Positions 6,965 through 15,670 of a DNA stretch of 64,000 nt are shown piece by piece. The number at the start of each line of letters is the position of its first letter. Position 1 is the stretch's first letter. The notes under the pieces are model-generated. The model was not told the origin of the DNA, did no database searches, and worked only from the letters and a program-made list of their open reading frames with translations. The position numbers and the translations under genes are program-made. Location of the stretch: assembly GCA_947631115.1 (NCBI GenBank), contig CANRKB010000007.1:19385-83384 (forward strand). The letters are read 5' to 3'. This stretch comes from an uncultured Clostridia bacterium (GTDB lineage Bacteria; Bacillota; Clostridia; Oscillospirales; Ruminococcaceae).

Positions 6965-8467
6965 TCAGTTCGTTTTATACAGCGCCGTCTGCCCTATAAG
7001 CCTCGGAACGCTGAAATATGCGAACTTGTCGTCATAGCCGTCAAGTTTTTTCATCATCTTTAAATAATCATCAAGATCGTGAGAAGAATAACCGCTTTCT
7101 TTAAGGCTCGCTGCGGGGGCTAATGCGGAATAGCCGAGCTCGCCGAACGCTTCGGTATCCAGCTCTTCGATTGCACCGCTCTGATATGCGGCTATGTTGT
7201 ACCTTGCGATCTGCCCGTCAACGTCCCCGAAGCATAAAACTGCGAACATTGCCGCAAATGAAATGAAAACAGCTTTCCAACAGCAGAAGTCTTTGAACTG
7301 CATTACGATAACGATAACAAAAATTATCGCAAGCAATATCATAAACCACGAGGTGTAAATGCGAAGCGGCGTCATTCCGAGACTGCTTATATACATTATC
7401 ATTTTGACAAGAGCGGTTGTTATAATTCCGAGCGTACATAAGCATAGCATGACGGTATAGATTTTCAGAGCTTTCGGTTTTTTGTCGTCGTTAAGGCGCT
7501 TGGTAAACGTCTGCATAAGAACGATAACGCCAAGGTTTATAACGGCTATAATTACAAGCTCGAAAAATCCGCTTCTTGCGAAATCGGAGAGTTTCGAGGG
7601 AGTGTTAAGCGAAGAATTGAAAATACGCGAGATCTGAATACCGATATAGAAAAGGTAGAACACGCAAGCGGGCGTTACGGCTACATATCCCGCAATCGGC
7701 GGAAACACGCGGTATTCCGGTTCGCCCATACTGTATGACGGGGCGCTTTTTTCCGCCGAGTAAAGCGCCCCCGACATATAGAGCGCAATGGGAATGGCAA
7801 AGATTATTTCGGGAATTATACTTAGCGAGATAGGCGGCAAACTTTTAATTATGTTCAACATAAAGCCGCCGAAAATATCGTCGCTTGACATCAGAAGTCC
7901 TACTGCCGCAAGCGTAAGAGGAACTGCGAGCAGCAGACCCAGAAGCACGAACAAAACGTTTTTAGCGCGTTTCTTGCCGCTGAAGATCGAAAATGCAGCA
8001 GGAAACGCCTTTGCAAAGTTCATAAACGGGCGGACGATGACGGCTTGAAGCGCGTCAAGAACAAAGTGTCTGCCGAAAAGTTCCGCTCCGCTTATTGTTA
8101 TAAGCAGATAAAAATCGAGCAAAAAAACGAAGCACGCCGAGAGAAAATTTATAAACACATTCGCGCAGAAAAACGGCGAAAGGCTGAACAGCTCGGCAAT
8201 TACAAAAACGGCGATACGGCTTTTTGAAACGGACATTTTTTTCGCCTTTACGAAAACTGCTCCCGCTATTCCGCTCAAAAACCAGAATATTCCTCCCCAG
8301 ACGCCTCCCGCGTATTTAAACGCGAAATGAGTGAACACAAATCCCAGTGCGAACATTATCCATGCCGCGACCGCTTCGCTAAGCGGGAACTTTAAATTTT
8401 CACCGCTTCTTGCGGGGGCGTTTGCTTGTTCAAAATTATTATTCGGCTTGTTAAGTTGGTTTTCCAT
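6965..8467 (-). CDS. Polytopic membrane protein, DUF4153/DUF4173 type
   Basis: This 500-residue protein has a hydrophilic N-terminus of about 30 residues (Asn rich), then roughly ten to twelve predicted membrane helices, and a soluble C-tail of about 70 residues ending in FAYFSVPRLIGQTALY. The segment MTPLRIYTSWFMILLAIIF and the preceding long hydrophobic blocks match what I recall of the DUF4153/DUF4173 group. It is the last gene of a three-gene minus-strand operon after a DUF2975 membrane protein and a YozG-like regulator. That gene trio is common in Firmicutes, and its physiological role is unknown. Start ATG has AAGGAG upstream on the minus strand. Confidence 0.75.
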   Translation of the reverse strand: MENQLNKPNNNFEQANAPARSGENLKFPLSEAVAAWIMFALGFVFTHFAFKYAGGVWGGIFWFLSGIAGAVFVKAKKMSVSKSRIAVFVIAELFSLSPFFCANVFINFLSACFVFLLDFYLLITISGAELFGRHFVLDALQAVIVRPFMNFAKAFPAAFSIFSGKKRAKNVLFVLLGLLLAVPLTLAAVGLLMSSDDIFGGFMLNIIKSLPPISLSIIPEIIFAIPIALYMSGALYSAEKSAPSYSMGEPEYRVFPPIAGYVAVTPACVFYLFYIGIQISRIFNSSLNTPSKLSDFARSGFFELVIIAVINLGVIVLMQTFTKRLNDDKKPKALKIYTVMLCLCTLGIITTALVKMIMYISSLGMTPLRIYTSWFMILLAIIFVIVIVMQFKDFCCWKAVFISFAAMFAVLCFGDVDGQIARYNIAAYQSGAIEELDTEAFGELGYSALAPAASLKESGYSSHDLDDYLKMMKKLDGYDDKFAYFSVPRLIGQTALYKTN

Positions 8468-8469
8468 AA

Positions 8470-8685
8470 TTACTCCTTATTATCATCATCGACAAATTCA
8501 AGAATATCTCCCGGCTGACATTTAAGCGCCGCGCATAGCTTTTCAAGCGTAGAAAAACGGATAGCCTTCGCTTTTCCCGTCTTTAATATAGACAGGTTCG
8601 CGGGGGTTATATCAATTATTTCGGCAAGCTCGTTTGAGGAAATTTTACGCTTAGCCATCATTACATCAAGATTTACAATTATCAT
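8470..8685 (-). CDS. YozG/Cro-like helix-turn-helix regulator
   Basis: This 71-residue DNA-binding protein has the complete XRE-type helix-turn-helix seen in the YozG group: MIIVNLDVMMAKRKIS, then SNELAEIIDITPANLSILK as the helix-turn-helix, and the conserved ending CQPGDILEFV. ATG at 8685 is preferred over the in-frame TTG six bases upstream because GAGG is well spaced before it and the family starts MIIVNLD. It ends two bases before the next gene's start. It follows a DUF2975 membrane protein gene, an almost constant partner, suggesting that the membrane protein modulates the regulator or is its target. Confidence 0.92.
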   Translation of the reverse strand: MIIVNLDVMMAKRKISSNELAEIIDITPANLSILKTGKAKAIRFSTLEKLCAALKCQPGDILEFVDDDNKE

Positions 8686-8694
8686 AAGCAAACC

Positions 8695-9150
8695 TCATAT
8701 CGTAAAGTCGTTTTCCTCGCGGATAGCAACCGCCTGCTGGAAGCAGTTCTTGACAACGCGAAGTATTATCCCGAAAAACAGTGCCGCCGCAACGATCACC
8801 CACGCAAACGGGCGCAATATTGCAAAGTAAACAAAAATGACAGCTCCTGCAAAACAGCAGTATGAAATTATCCTGAGGTAGACAATATTTACTTTTATAA
8901 ACGGCTTGTTCTGCTGGATATTTATAAGCAGCATATATAGGCTTATAAGCGCGGTGAGCGCGGGCGGCACGCAGCAATAAAGCGTTACTAAAAGCGGCGT
9001 GAAAACACTCGGAAGTCCCGCTTCTAATATAACGCGGTTGTCATATTCCCTCACTATCTGCGGCGCAAAAATGCAGCTCGCAATAATTCCGAGGACCATA
9101 ATAACTATCAATATTTTTGAAAGCACAATAGACTTATCCTTGTTCCACAT
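8695..9150 (-). CDS. DUF2975 membrane protein
   Basis: This 151-residue protein has four predicted membrane helices (about 10-30, 46-68, 88-108 and 114-132) and a short charged ending, AIREENDFTI. The spacing of the helices and the NIQQNKPFIKVNI loop, corresponding to the family I..G.PF...N motif, fit DUF2975. ATG at 9150 is chosen over an upstream codon because GGAGGG lies five bases before it. It opens the operon with the YozG-like regulator and the large membrane protein, and a 17-bp-spaced promoter lies just upstream. Confidence 0.85.
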   Translation of the reverse strand: MWNKDKSIVLSKILIVIMVLGIIASCIFAPQIVREYDNRVILEAGLPSVFTPLLVTLYCCVPPALTALISLYMLLINIQQNKPFIKVNIVYLRIISYCCFAGAVIFVYFAILRPFAWVIVAAALFFGIILRVVKNCFQQAVAIREENDFTI

Positions 9151-9191
9151 ATTTTCCCTCCGAAATAAAGTCTGATTTATTTGCTGAACAT

Positions 9192-9220
9192 ATATTAACA
9201 CAATAATTTATGTTTGTCAA
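9192..9220 (-). promoter_or_regulatory. SigA-type promoter of the DUF2975 operon
   Basis: On the minus strand TTGACA (9215-9220) and TAATAT (9192-9197) are spaced by 17 bp. Confidence 0.65.
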
Positions 9221-9311
9221 TAGGTTTTTATTGAAAAACAATAATTTTTTTATATTTTACAACAATAAGGCAGTAACAGCCGAAATGTTATTTGCAGAAT
9301 ATAACGAATAA

Positions 9312-9430
9312 AAAGAGGCTGGGGTTTAAATTCTAACCTCTTGCTTCTAACCTCTAGCTTCTAGTTGGGCAGTTGACAGTGTACGCATTGAACGCTTCGC
9401 GTACAACGCTATGGACAGTATGCAGTAAGA
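9312..9430. repeat. AGAGGCT/AACCTCT hairpin plus heptamer-armed fragment B4
   Basis: AAAAGAGGCTGGGGTTTAAA is followed by complementary CTAACCTCTTGCTTCTAACC. Then comes CAGTTGACAGTGTA with an embedded hairpin-forming module (GCATTGAACGCTTCGCGTAC) followed by CAGTATGCAGTAAGAG. The same embedded module occurs near 48.5 kb and, inverted, near 5.05 kb. From 9430 to 9535 no feature is evident. Confidence 0.6.
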
Positions 9431-9534
9431 GCCGAAAGACAGTTCTCTTATTTACCACTTTTAAAAAGTCTTAACGTTTTTCTTTTCCGTTCTGATGTGG
9501 TTTCACTTTTGAAGCTGTTCCACGCTCAAAACCT

Positions 9535-9795
9535 CTTTGTAGGATTGCCGTTTCAAAGCATGGCTTTGAAACGGCAATGCGGGGAAAACTCTTGTTTTCC
9601 CCGCACCCCAGGTTAAATGCCGTAGGCATTTAACCTGATGCGCTATGCTGGCGATTGCGGGGACTCCGTCCCCGCACCCCTGCCAGAAGGGAAAAATTTT
9701 TTGAAAAAAATTTTTCCCCTCTGGACTCCCCTTTCAAAAAACTTTCGTGCGCCGCCCGTTTTGTGGTTTGGAAATTAAACGTTGTCCGCCGCTTA
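9535..9795. repeat. Multi-hairpin repeat D1
   Basis: Five hairpins lie in series: CCGTTTCAAAGC with its complement; GCGGGGAAAAC with GTTTTCCCCGC; CAGGTTAAATGCC with GGCATTTAACCTG; GCGGGGAC with GTCCCCGC; and AGGGAAAAATTTTT with AAATTTTTCCCCTCTGG. GACTCCCCTTTCAAAAAAC, GTGCGCCGCCCGTTTTGTGG and GTCCGCCGCTTAAAACAG follow. A second copy lies inverted at 58.8-59.0 kb. Confidence 0.75.
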
Positions 9796-9823
9796 AAACA
9801 GCTACTTACCTCTTACTTCTATA

Positions 9824-9852
9824 TTGACAAAACAGCTTTTCTATTGTATAAT
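9824..9852 (+). promoter_or_regulatory. SigA-type promoter of the radA operon
   Basis: TTGACA (9824-9829) and TATAAT (9847-9852) with a 17-bp spacer, 37 bp before the radA start. Confidence 0.85.
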
Positions 9853-9888
9853 AAATATTGTAAAATTTTTCAATAGGAAGTGGAATAA

Positions 9889-11244
9889 TTGCCGAAAGAA
9901 AAGACTGTTTTCGTCTGCCGCGAATGTGGACAGGAATACCCCAAATGGGGCGGGAAATGCACCTCGTGCGGCGCTTGGAACAGCTTGGAAGAAACCGTTA
10001 TCGCGGCTAATATCCCGACTAAAGCCGTTTCTTCCGCAGAGCTTAAATTCAGCAGAATGTCCGATATTTCCTGCGACAGCGAAATAAGATATAACACCGG
10101 CATTTCCGAGCTTGACAGAGTTCTCGGAGGCGGCTTGGTAAAAGGCTCGCTCGTTCTTATAGGCGGCGACCCCGGAATAGGCAAGTCCACGCTATTGCTT
10201 CAGATATGCGGGAAAATGGGCGGCGACCACACTATCCTCTATGTTTCGGGCGAGGAAAGCGAAAGGCAGATAAAATTAAGAGCGCAAAGGCTCGGTATTG
10301 AGAGCGAAAATCTTTTCATTTCTTCAAACAACAGCTGCGAGAGCATAATTCGCGCAGTTTCCGAAAACAAACCCGAAATTGTCATAATAGACTCTATCCA
10401 GACCATAACGTCTGCTTTAGTTTCAAGCTCAGCGGGGAGCATCGTCCAGGTCAGAGAATGTACGAATGCATTTATGAGAATGGCAAAGAGCGAAGAAATC
10501 CCCGTTTTTATAGTTTCTCATGTAAACAAGGACGGCGGCATTGCGGGTCCCAAGATAATGGAACATATAGTCGACACGGTGCTTTATTTCGAGGGAGAAA
10601 AACAGCTTGCGTTTCGTATGCTGAGAGCGGTTAAAAACCGTTTCGGCTCTACAAACGAGATAGGCGTTTTCAGTATGGACGACAACGGCTTAAGCGAAGT
10701 AAAGAACCCCTCGGAGATGATGCTTTCGGGCAGACCGAAGGGCGTTTCGGGAAGCACCGTCGTATGCGCATTGGAGGGAAGCAGGCCTATTCTGGCGGAA
10801 GTTCAGGCGCTTGTGGCAAAGTCGGGATTTTCCGTTCCGAGGAGAACGGCTACGGGAGTTGACTACAACAGGCTTTATATGCTTATAGCGGTACTTGAAA
10901 AGCGGCTCGGGTTCACTTTCGGAGGACTTGACGTATATGTAAACATCGTCGGCGGACTCAGGATAGACGAGCCTGCGGCGGATCTCGCGATAGCGGCGGC
11001 GCTTTATTCGGGACTTTGCGACAAGCCCGTCCCCGAGGATATGATAATGATAGGAGAAGTAGGTCTCGGCGGGGAAATACGCTCCGTCAGCCGCGTCAGA
11101 GAGCGCGTCAGAGAGGCGGCGAGGCTCGGTTTTAAAACGTGTCTTATTCCTGCAAACTCTGTTTCTAAAAACGAAGACCTCGGGATGAAAACAATTATAG
11201 TAAGAAACCTCGGACAGGCTTTTCGTGAAATAAGGAGCGAATAA
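9889..11244 (+). CDS. radA: DNA repair protein RadA (Sms)
   Basis: RadA is a RecA-like helicase that drives branch migration during recombinational repair. Domains in order are: an N-terminal C4 zinc finger (CREC then CTSC), a RecA-type ATPase core with Walker A GGDPGIGKST, the RadA signature KNRFGSTNEIG, and a C-terminal Lon-protease-like domain that is inactive in the family (GLDVYVNIVGGL, ending near FREI). The length of 451 residues is typical. The start codon is TTG at 9889, because AGGAAG precedes it and the protein then begins with the usual PKEKTVFVCREC. It heads a three-gene transcript with the DUF2809 gene, which starts one base after its stop, and metH. Confidence 0.97.
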   Translation: MPKEKTVFVCRECGQEYPKWGGKCTSCGAWNSLEETVIAANIPTKAVSSAELKFSRMSDISCDSEIRYNTGISELDRVLGGGLVKGSLVLIGGDPGIGKSTLLLQICGKMGGDHTILYVSGEESERQIKLRAQRLGIESENLFISSNNSCESIIRAVSENKPEIVIIDSIQTITSALVSSSAGSIVQVRECTNAFMRMAKSEEIPVFIVSHVNKDGGIAGPKIMEHIVDTVLYFEGEKQLAFRMLRAVKNRFGSTNEIGVFSMDDNGLSEVKNPSEMMLSGRPKGVSGSTVVCALEGSRPILAEVQALVAKSGFSVPRRTATGVDYNRLYMLIAVLEKRLGFTFGGLDVYVNIVGGLRIDEPAADLAIAAALYSGLCDKPVPEDMIMIGEVGLGGEIRSVSRVRERVREAARLGFKTCLIPANSVSKNEDLGMKTIIVRNLGQAFREIRSE

Positions 11245-11245
11245 T

Positions 11246-11629
11246 ATGCCGTCAAGAAGATTGATTTTCGGATTATGGGCTGTAGCGCTGCTTTTTGCAG
11301 AGATATTGATAGCAATATTTGCGAAAGGCTTTTTAAGAGAATATATAGGAGACGTGCTTGCAGTCGTATTTGTGTATATGGTGGCGAGGGTGTTTTTCCC
11401 GCAAAAGCCGCACTTTATGTCGGCGATCGCATTCGGAATAGCCGCCGTTGTCGAACTTATACAGCTTACTCCGCTGCACGGAATAATAAACGAAAAGTCC
11501 GAAGTACTGGCGGTCATAGTCGGCGGAACATTTGACTATAGAGACATCATCTGCTATGTTATCGGCGGAGCGGTATGCGTTTTTATAGATATGTTCATAA
11601 TAGGCGGATCTAAGAAGATAAGCGGTTGA
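11246..11629 (+). CDS. DUF2809 integral membrane protein
   Basis: This 127-residue protein has four predicted membrane helices (about 5-27, 31-52, 55-75 and 97-118). Its pattern REYIGDVLAVVFVYM followed by AIAFGIAAVVELIQL and GGTFDYRDIICYVIGG matches what I recall of DUF2809, a family of unknown function that resembles VanZ-like proteins. It is translated directly after radA and shortly before metH, so the three form one operon. I see no functional link with either neighbour. Confidence 0.75.
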   Translation: MPSRRLIFGLWAVALLFAEILIAIFAKGFLREYIGDVLAVVFVYMVARVFFPQKPHFMSAIAFGIAAVVELIQLTPLHGIINEKSEVLAVIVGGTFDYRDIICYVIGGAVCVFIDMFIIGGSKKISG

Positions 11630-11649
11630 ATGACTGATTGGAGAACAAA

Positions 11650-14046
11650 ATGGATTTCAGAGAATTGCTCAATAACGATGAATATATAGTGCTTGACGGA
11701 GCAATGGGAACAATGCTCCAGAAAAGCGGACTGAAGCTCGGCGGCTTACCCGAAGAGCTTAATTTTACAAATCCCGAAGCGGTTGCAAGCGTCCACCGCG
11801 CTTATATAAAAGCGGGCGCAAGAGCCGTTTATGCCAACACTTTCGGCGCGAACCGCATAAAGCTCTCAGACAGCAGTTATTCGGTTTCGGAAATTGTAAA
11901 AAAGGGAATTGAGATTGCAAAGGCCGAGTGCAAGGAAACGGGCGCGTTTGTAGGACTTGACATAGGCTCGCTCGGAAGAATGTTAAAGCCCATAGGCGAT
12001 CTGCCCGTAGAAGAAGCGTATGATATGTTCCGCGAGATAATAGAGGCGGGAAAAAACGCCGACTTTATCGTTCTCGAAACAATGACCGACCTTATGGAAA
12101 TAAAGACCGCGCTTCTTTGCGCAAAGGAAAACTCGGCGCTCCCCGTTATATGCACGATGACATTTGAGGACAATATGCGCACATTTACGGGCTGTACGGC
12201 GTCGGCTATGGTCATGACATTACAGGGAATGGGCGCGGACGCCGTGGGAATGAACTGTTCTTTAGGTCCTAAAGACGCCCTGCCCGTTGCGGAGGAAATA
12301 TTAAAGTGGGCTGAGATACCCGTGCTTATCCGCGCAAACGCAGGACTTCCCGACCCTGTCACGAATGAATACGACATTACTCCCGAAGAATACGCGGATA
12401 TTGCCCTGAAAATGGCTGATATGGGAGTAAAACTGTTCGGCGGCTGCTGCGGGACAAGCCCCGAATTTATTTCGGAAATAACAAAGCGCATAGGAGGGAA
12501 AAAGTTTGAGAAAAAAGCGCGCGATATTCCTGCGGCGGTATGCTGCGCGCAGAACACCGTAGTTATAGATACTGTCCGCGTTATCGGCGAAAGAATAAAC
12601 CCGACGGGGAAAAAGCTGTTTAAAGAAGCGCTTAAGCGCGGCGATATTGACTATATCATGCGGCAGGCGGTAGAGCAGACGGAAGCCGGCGCGGAGATAC
12701 TGGACATAAACGTCGGACTCCCCGACATAGATGAAAAGGAAATGATGATAAAAGCGGTAGAAGCCGTTCAGGGCGTTGCGGAAGTGCCGCTGCAGATAGA
12801 CACGACCGAGTCCGATGTTTTAGAAGCGGCTTTGAGGAGAGTTTCGGGAAAACCCATAGTAAATTCGGTAAACGGCGAGGACGAAAAGCTGGAGAGCGTT
12901 CTGCCGCTCGTAAAGAAATACGGCGCGGCGGTAGTCGGACTTACTTTAGACAAGGACGGTATTCCCAAAACAGCCCAAAAGCGTTTTGAGATAGCGCAGA
13001 AGATCTTGAAAAAGGCGGAAGAATACGGCATACCGAAGCGCGACGTTTATATAGACTGCCTGACGCTGACGGCTTCTGCGGAGCAGGACGGAGCGGAGCA
13101 GACGCTGTCGGCGATGAGGAGGATAAAAAACGAACTTGGGCTAAAGACAGTTCTCGGAGTATCGAACATATCCTTCGGACTTCCGAACAGAGAGCTTGTA
13201 AACTCAACGTTTCTTACAATGGCAATGAACAGCGGGCTTGACCTTCCGATAATGAACCCGAATTCTTCGGCGATGTCGGGCGCTGTCGCCGCATACAGAC
13301 TGCTTTCGGGATACGACCGCGGCGGCGCGGAGTTTATTGAAAACGCCGAGCGTTTCCAAATTGTACAGCAAAAAGCCCCAAAGCCCGCGGAGAATAAGCC
13401 CGAGGATAGCTTTAAGAACGAAAGCTCCGAGCTTTCAAAAGCGGTCTTAAACGGTCTGAACAACGAATGTTCTCAGCTAGCCAAAGACCTCTTAAACAGC
13501 GGCGTCGAGCCTATGACTATAATAAACGAACTGCTTGTTCCTGCGCTGGACGAGGCGGGAGAGCGCTTTGAAAAAGGGAAGATGTTCCTCCCGCAGCTTA
13601 TACGCGCGGCAGGAGCTGCGCAGGCTGCGTTTGACGAGGTAAAGGCGGCAATTGAAAAATGCGGCGGCGAAAACAAAGCGAGAGGGAAAGTAGTCCTTGC
13701 GACGGTAAAGGGCGATGTTCACGACATAGGAAAGAATATTGTGAAAACGCTTCTTGAAAATTATGGGTTTGAAGTTGTCGACCTGGGAAAGGACGTTGAA
13801 TACGAGGCTGTAGCTGACGCCGCCGAAAAGACGGGCGCAAAGCTCGTAGGACTTTCGGCGCTTATGACGACGACCCTAAAAAGCATGGAAAACACTATAA
13901 AGCTTATAAGAGAGCGCGGCATTGACTGCAGGATAGTCGTGGGCGGAGCGGTCCTTACTCCCGAATATTCGGCAAAGATAGGCGCGGACTTTTATGCAAA
14001 GGACGCAAAGGAAACGGTGGATATTGCCAAAAAGGTCTATGAATAA
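11650..14046 (+). CDS. metH: Cobalamin-dependent methionine synthase (no activation domain)
   Basis: This enzyme moves a methyl group from methyltetrahydrofolate to homocysteine through cobalamin, making methionine. Domains: homocysteine methyltransferase barrel (about 1-290, with the zinc-binding cysteines in LFGGCCGTSPEF), pterin-binding barrel (about 305-575, beginning VIGERINPTGKK), and cobalamin-binding cap plus Rossmann domain (about 590-798, with DVHDIGKN supplying the lower-ligand His). The C-terminal AdoMet-binding reactivation domain of E. coli MetH is absent, as in many Firmicutes, so a separate reactivator should exist elsewhere. ATG at 11650 is preferred to the in-frame TTG at 11638 because GGAG lies seven bases upstream of the ATG. 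Confidence 0.95.
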   Translation: MDFRELLNNDEYIVLDGAMGTMLQKSGLKLGGLPEELNFTNPEAVASVHRAYIKAGARAVYANTFGANRIKLSDSSYSVSEIVKKGIEIAKAECKETGAFVGLDIGSLGRMLKPIGDLPVEEAYDMFREIIEAGKNADFIVLETMTDLMEIKTALLCAKENSALPVICTMTFEDNMRTFTGCTASAMVMTLQGMGADAVGMNCSLGPKDALPVAEEILKWAEIPVLIRANAGLPDPVTNEYDITPEEYADIALKMADMGVKLFGGCCGTSPEFISEITKRIGGKKFEKKARDIPAAVCCAQNTVVIDTVRVIGERINPTGKKLFKEALKRGDIDYIMRQAVEQTEAGAEILDINVGLPDIDEKEMMIKAVEAVQGVAEVPLQIDTTESDVLEAALRRVSGKPIVNSVNGEDEKLESVLPLVKKYGAAVVGLTLDKDGIPKTAQKRFEIAQKILKKAEEYGIPKRDVYIDCLTLTASAEQDGAEQTLSAMRRIKNELGLKTVLGVSNISFGLPNRELVNSTFLTMAMNSGLDLPIMNPNSSAMSGAVAAYRLLSGYDRGGAEFIENAERFQIVQQKAPKPAENKPEDSFKNESSELSKAVLNGLNNECSQLAKDLLNSGVEPMTIINELLVPALDEAGERFEKGKMFLPQLIRAAGAAQAAFDEVKAAIEKCGGENKARGKVVLATVKGDVHDIGKNIVKTLLENYGFEVVDLGKDVEYEAVADAAEKTGAKLVGLSALMTTTLKSMENTIKLIRERGIDCRIVVGGAVLTPEYSAKIGADFYAKDAKETVDIAKKVYE

Positions 14047-14053
14047 AAAACAA

Positions 14054-14091
14054 CGCGGAGAACTTTCTGTTTCTCCGCGTTTTATTTTTTG
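14054..14091. terminator. Bidirectional terminator between metH and hpf
   Basis: CGCGGAGAA pairs with TTCTCCGCG. TTTTATTTTTT follows on the plus strand and TTGTTTTTT on the minus strand, so it can end both converging transcripts. Confidence 0.85.
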
Positions 14092-14107
14092 TAATGTGAT
14101 GTTATGG

Positions 14108-14629
14108 TCAATTGTCCTCGGGAACAAGCACCGCATAATTTCCGTCGTCGCGCTTGTAAACAACGTTTACAATGCCCGTCGTTGCATTCTTGAACATAAA
14201 GAAATTATGTCCGAGAAGATCCATTTGCAGAATAGCCTCTTCAACGGTCATGGGTTTCATACGGAAATTCTTGTAGCGTATAACTTCATAATCGGGTTCT
14301 TCGGGTTCGGGATCAAGTCCCGCGAAAGCGTTTTCACGCAGATTTTTTTCGACCCTTGTCTTATGCTTTCTTATCTGACGGATAATGCGGTCGATCGTAA
14401 CGTCAAGCGCGTCGTTTTTATCTCTCGCGGTTTCTTCCGCGCGGTAGATCATTCCGTTATAGCTGACAGTAAGCTCCAGGACAATTTGATCGCGCCTTTC
14501 GGATAAAGTTATCTTTGCTTCCGCTTCTTCGGGGAAAAACCTGTCGAGCTTTGCAGCAAACTTCTTTTCCGCATAGTCGGTAAATGCTTGTGAGATGTTT
14601 ATCTTTTTTGCCGTAATCGTAACCTTCAT
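14108..14629 (-). CDS. hpf: Ribosome hibernation promoting factor, long form
   Basis: Long-form HPF binds 70S ribosomes in stationary phase and dimerises them into inactive 100S particles. The N-terminal domain (about 1-100) begins MKVTITAKKINISQAF and has the beta-alpha-beta pattern that lies in the mRNA channel. After a linker containing PEPEEPDYEVIR, a C-terminal dimerisation domain runs from about 117, with KPMTVEEAILQMDLLGHNFFMF and VYKRDDGNYAVL, which is diagnostic. The length of 173 residues is typical. The gene has its own promoter and ends against metH at a shared terminator. Confidence 0.96.
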   Translation of the reverse strand: MKVTITAKKINISQAFTDYAEKKFAAKLDRFFPEEAEAKITLSERRDQIVLELTVSYNGMIYRAEETARDKNDALDVTIDRIIRQIRKHKTRVEKNLRENAFAGLDPEPEEPDYEVIRYKNFRMKPMTVEEAILQMDLLGHNFFMFKNATTGIVNVVYKRDDGNYAVLVPEDN

Positions 14630-14674
14630 CGGTCAGACCTTCTTCCGTTAAATATTAGGCTTAAGCCTTATCTA

Positions 14675-14703
14675 ATTTTATCATATTCTTTAAATTATTG
14701 CAA
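14675..14703 (-). promoter_or_regulatory. SigA-type promoter of hpf
   Basis: On the minus strand TTGCAA (14698-14703) and TAAAAT (14675-14680) are 17 bp apart, about 45 bp upstream of the hpf start. Confidence 0.7.
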
Positions 14704-14761
14704 GAGCGTAAGAACATTTTCAGTCAATTTTCACAAAAAACTAATGAAAATTTCTCTATCT

Positions 14762-15013
14762 ACAGATTGTATAAAAACCTATTTGTGTTTATATTCAAAC
14801 GCTATTTTTCTCAATAACGCTCATTCGCCCTATCCCCCTGCCCCCTTCCCCGAAGGGGAAGGGGGAGAATGCGGGGCGCTGGCGCGCCCCGCGCCCCGCA
14901 TTTAAAGAGATTAGAAATAAGAAGTAAGAGATTAGATTTTTAACCCCTATCATTGACCTCTGAAAGGTCGCAGCCTCTCTCAGACCCTGAAAAGAGATTT
15001 TTATACAGACTAC
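14762..15013. repeat. C-rich element A4 with inverted ends
   Basis: It starts with CAGATTGTATAAAAACCTA and ends with TTTTTATACAGACTAC, which are inverted repeats. Inside are AATAACGCTCATTCGCCC, the CCCCCTTCCCCGAAGGGG hairpin, GCGGGGCGCTGGCGCGCCCC, and an AGAAGTAAGAGATTAGA heptamer run. It fills the gap between the hpf promoter and the barstar gene. Confidence 0.75.
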
Positions 15014-15028
15014 TAACAAAAATATTAT

Positions 15029-15433
15029 TTATTTAAGAACAAGCGAATGGTCGTAAGAATCCGTCTTGTCGTTTATCTGCCCGGTTATCATATCGAAAAG
15101 GGTTTTCCCTTCGTGCATTTCGGCGGACTTTATTTTGCCGAGTATCCTTTCGCGGTTTGAGGGGTGGCATTTTTCGAGCAGTTTTTTATAATACCGCGCC
15201 GTCGCTTCATAACCGAGATCATTGCGGCTTTTTTCGGAGTTCAGCCACACAAATTCCGCCGACTCGCCGTATTCAAAAACGCCGAATCCCCCGCGCAAAA
15301 GGTCGTGAAAAGCGTCGAAATTATGTCCCGCTTTGAAATCCGTATCGTTCGTAAGAACGCGCTGCGCCTCGTCAAAAAACTCGTCGAGCGAAGAAAAGTT
15401 GTTCCCGTCAATTTCAATTTTAATAACTGCCAT
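15029..15433 (-). CDS. Barstar-family ribonuclease inhibitor-like protein (orphan)
   Basis: This 134-residue protein resembles barstar, the small protein that blocks the ribonuclease barnase. The first 70 residues show the family layout: IKIEIDGNNFSSLDEFFDEA, then GHNFDAFHDLLRGGFG with the acidic Asp that in barstar enters the nuclease active site. The C-terminal half, with KKLLEKCHPSNRERIL, is an extension of unknown role. No barnase-like or polymorphic toxin gene is present nearby, so it is an orphan immunity-type gene. RBS GAGGAGT and a 17-bp-spaced promoter lie upstream. Confidence 0.8.
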   Translation of the reverse strand: MAVIKIEIDGNNFSSLDEFFDEAQRVLTNDTDFKAGHNFDAFHDLLRGGFGVFEYGESAEFVWLNSEKSRNDLGYEATARYYKKLLEKCHPSNRERILGKIKSAEMHEGKTLFDMITGQINDKTDSYDHSLVLK

Positions 15434-15470
15434 GGTTACTCCTCTATCATTATTAGTTTCAATTATAATA

Positions 15471-15499
15471 ATTATAACATTATTTTCATTTTATTTCAA
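15471..15499 (-). promoter_or_regulatory. SigA-type promoter of the barstar-like gene
   Basis: On the minus strand TTGAAA (15494-15499) and TATAAT (15471-15476) with a 17-bp spacer. Confidence 0.8.
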
Positions 15500-15608
15500 G
15501 TGCAATATAACAAATGTTAATAACTCAAACAGATTTGGTAAAAATAAATAAACGAAGGCAGGGCAATATGTCTTAACTTACAAAAATTGAAAATAAAAAA
15601 CAAAAGCC

Positions 15609-15638
15609 TTGATTTTAAGGCGCGGCAGATGATAAAAT
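15609..15638 (+). promoter_or_regulatory. Possible promoter of the PfkB-type kinase gene
   Basis: TTGATT (15609-15614) and TAAAAT (15633-15638) with an 18-bp spacer, ahead of GGAGAACAAA and the start codon. Confidence 0.5.
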
Positions 15639-15670
15639 AAAAACGGAAAACTTCAAAAAAGGAGAACAAA

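Noticed and set aside
9655..9876. Short frame in the gap before radA
   Set aside because: It lies in the hairpin repeat and the radA promoter, with no ribosome binding site.
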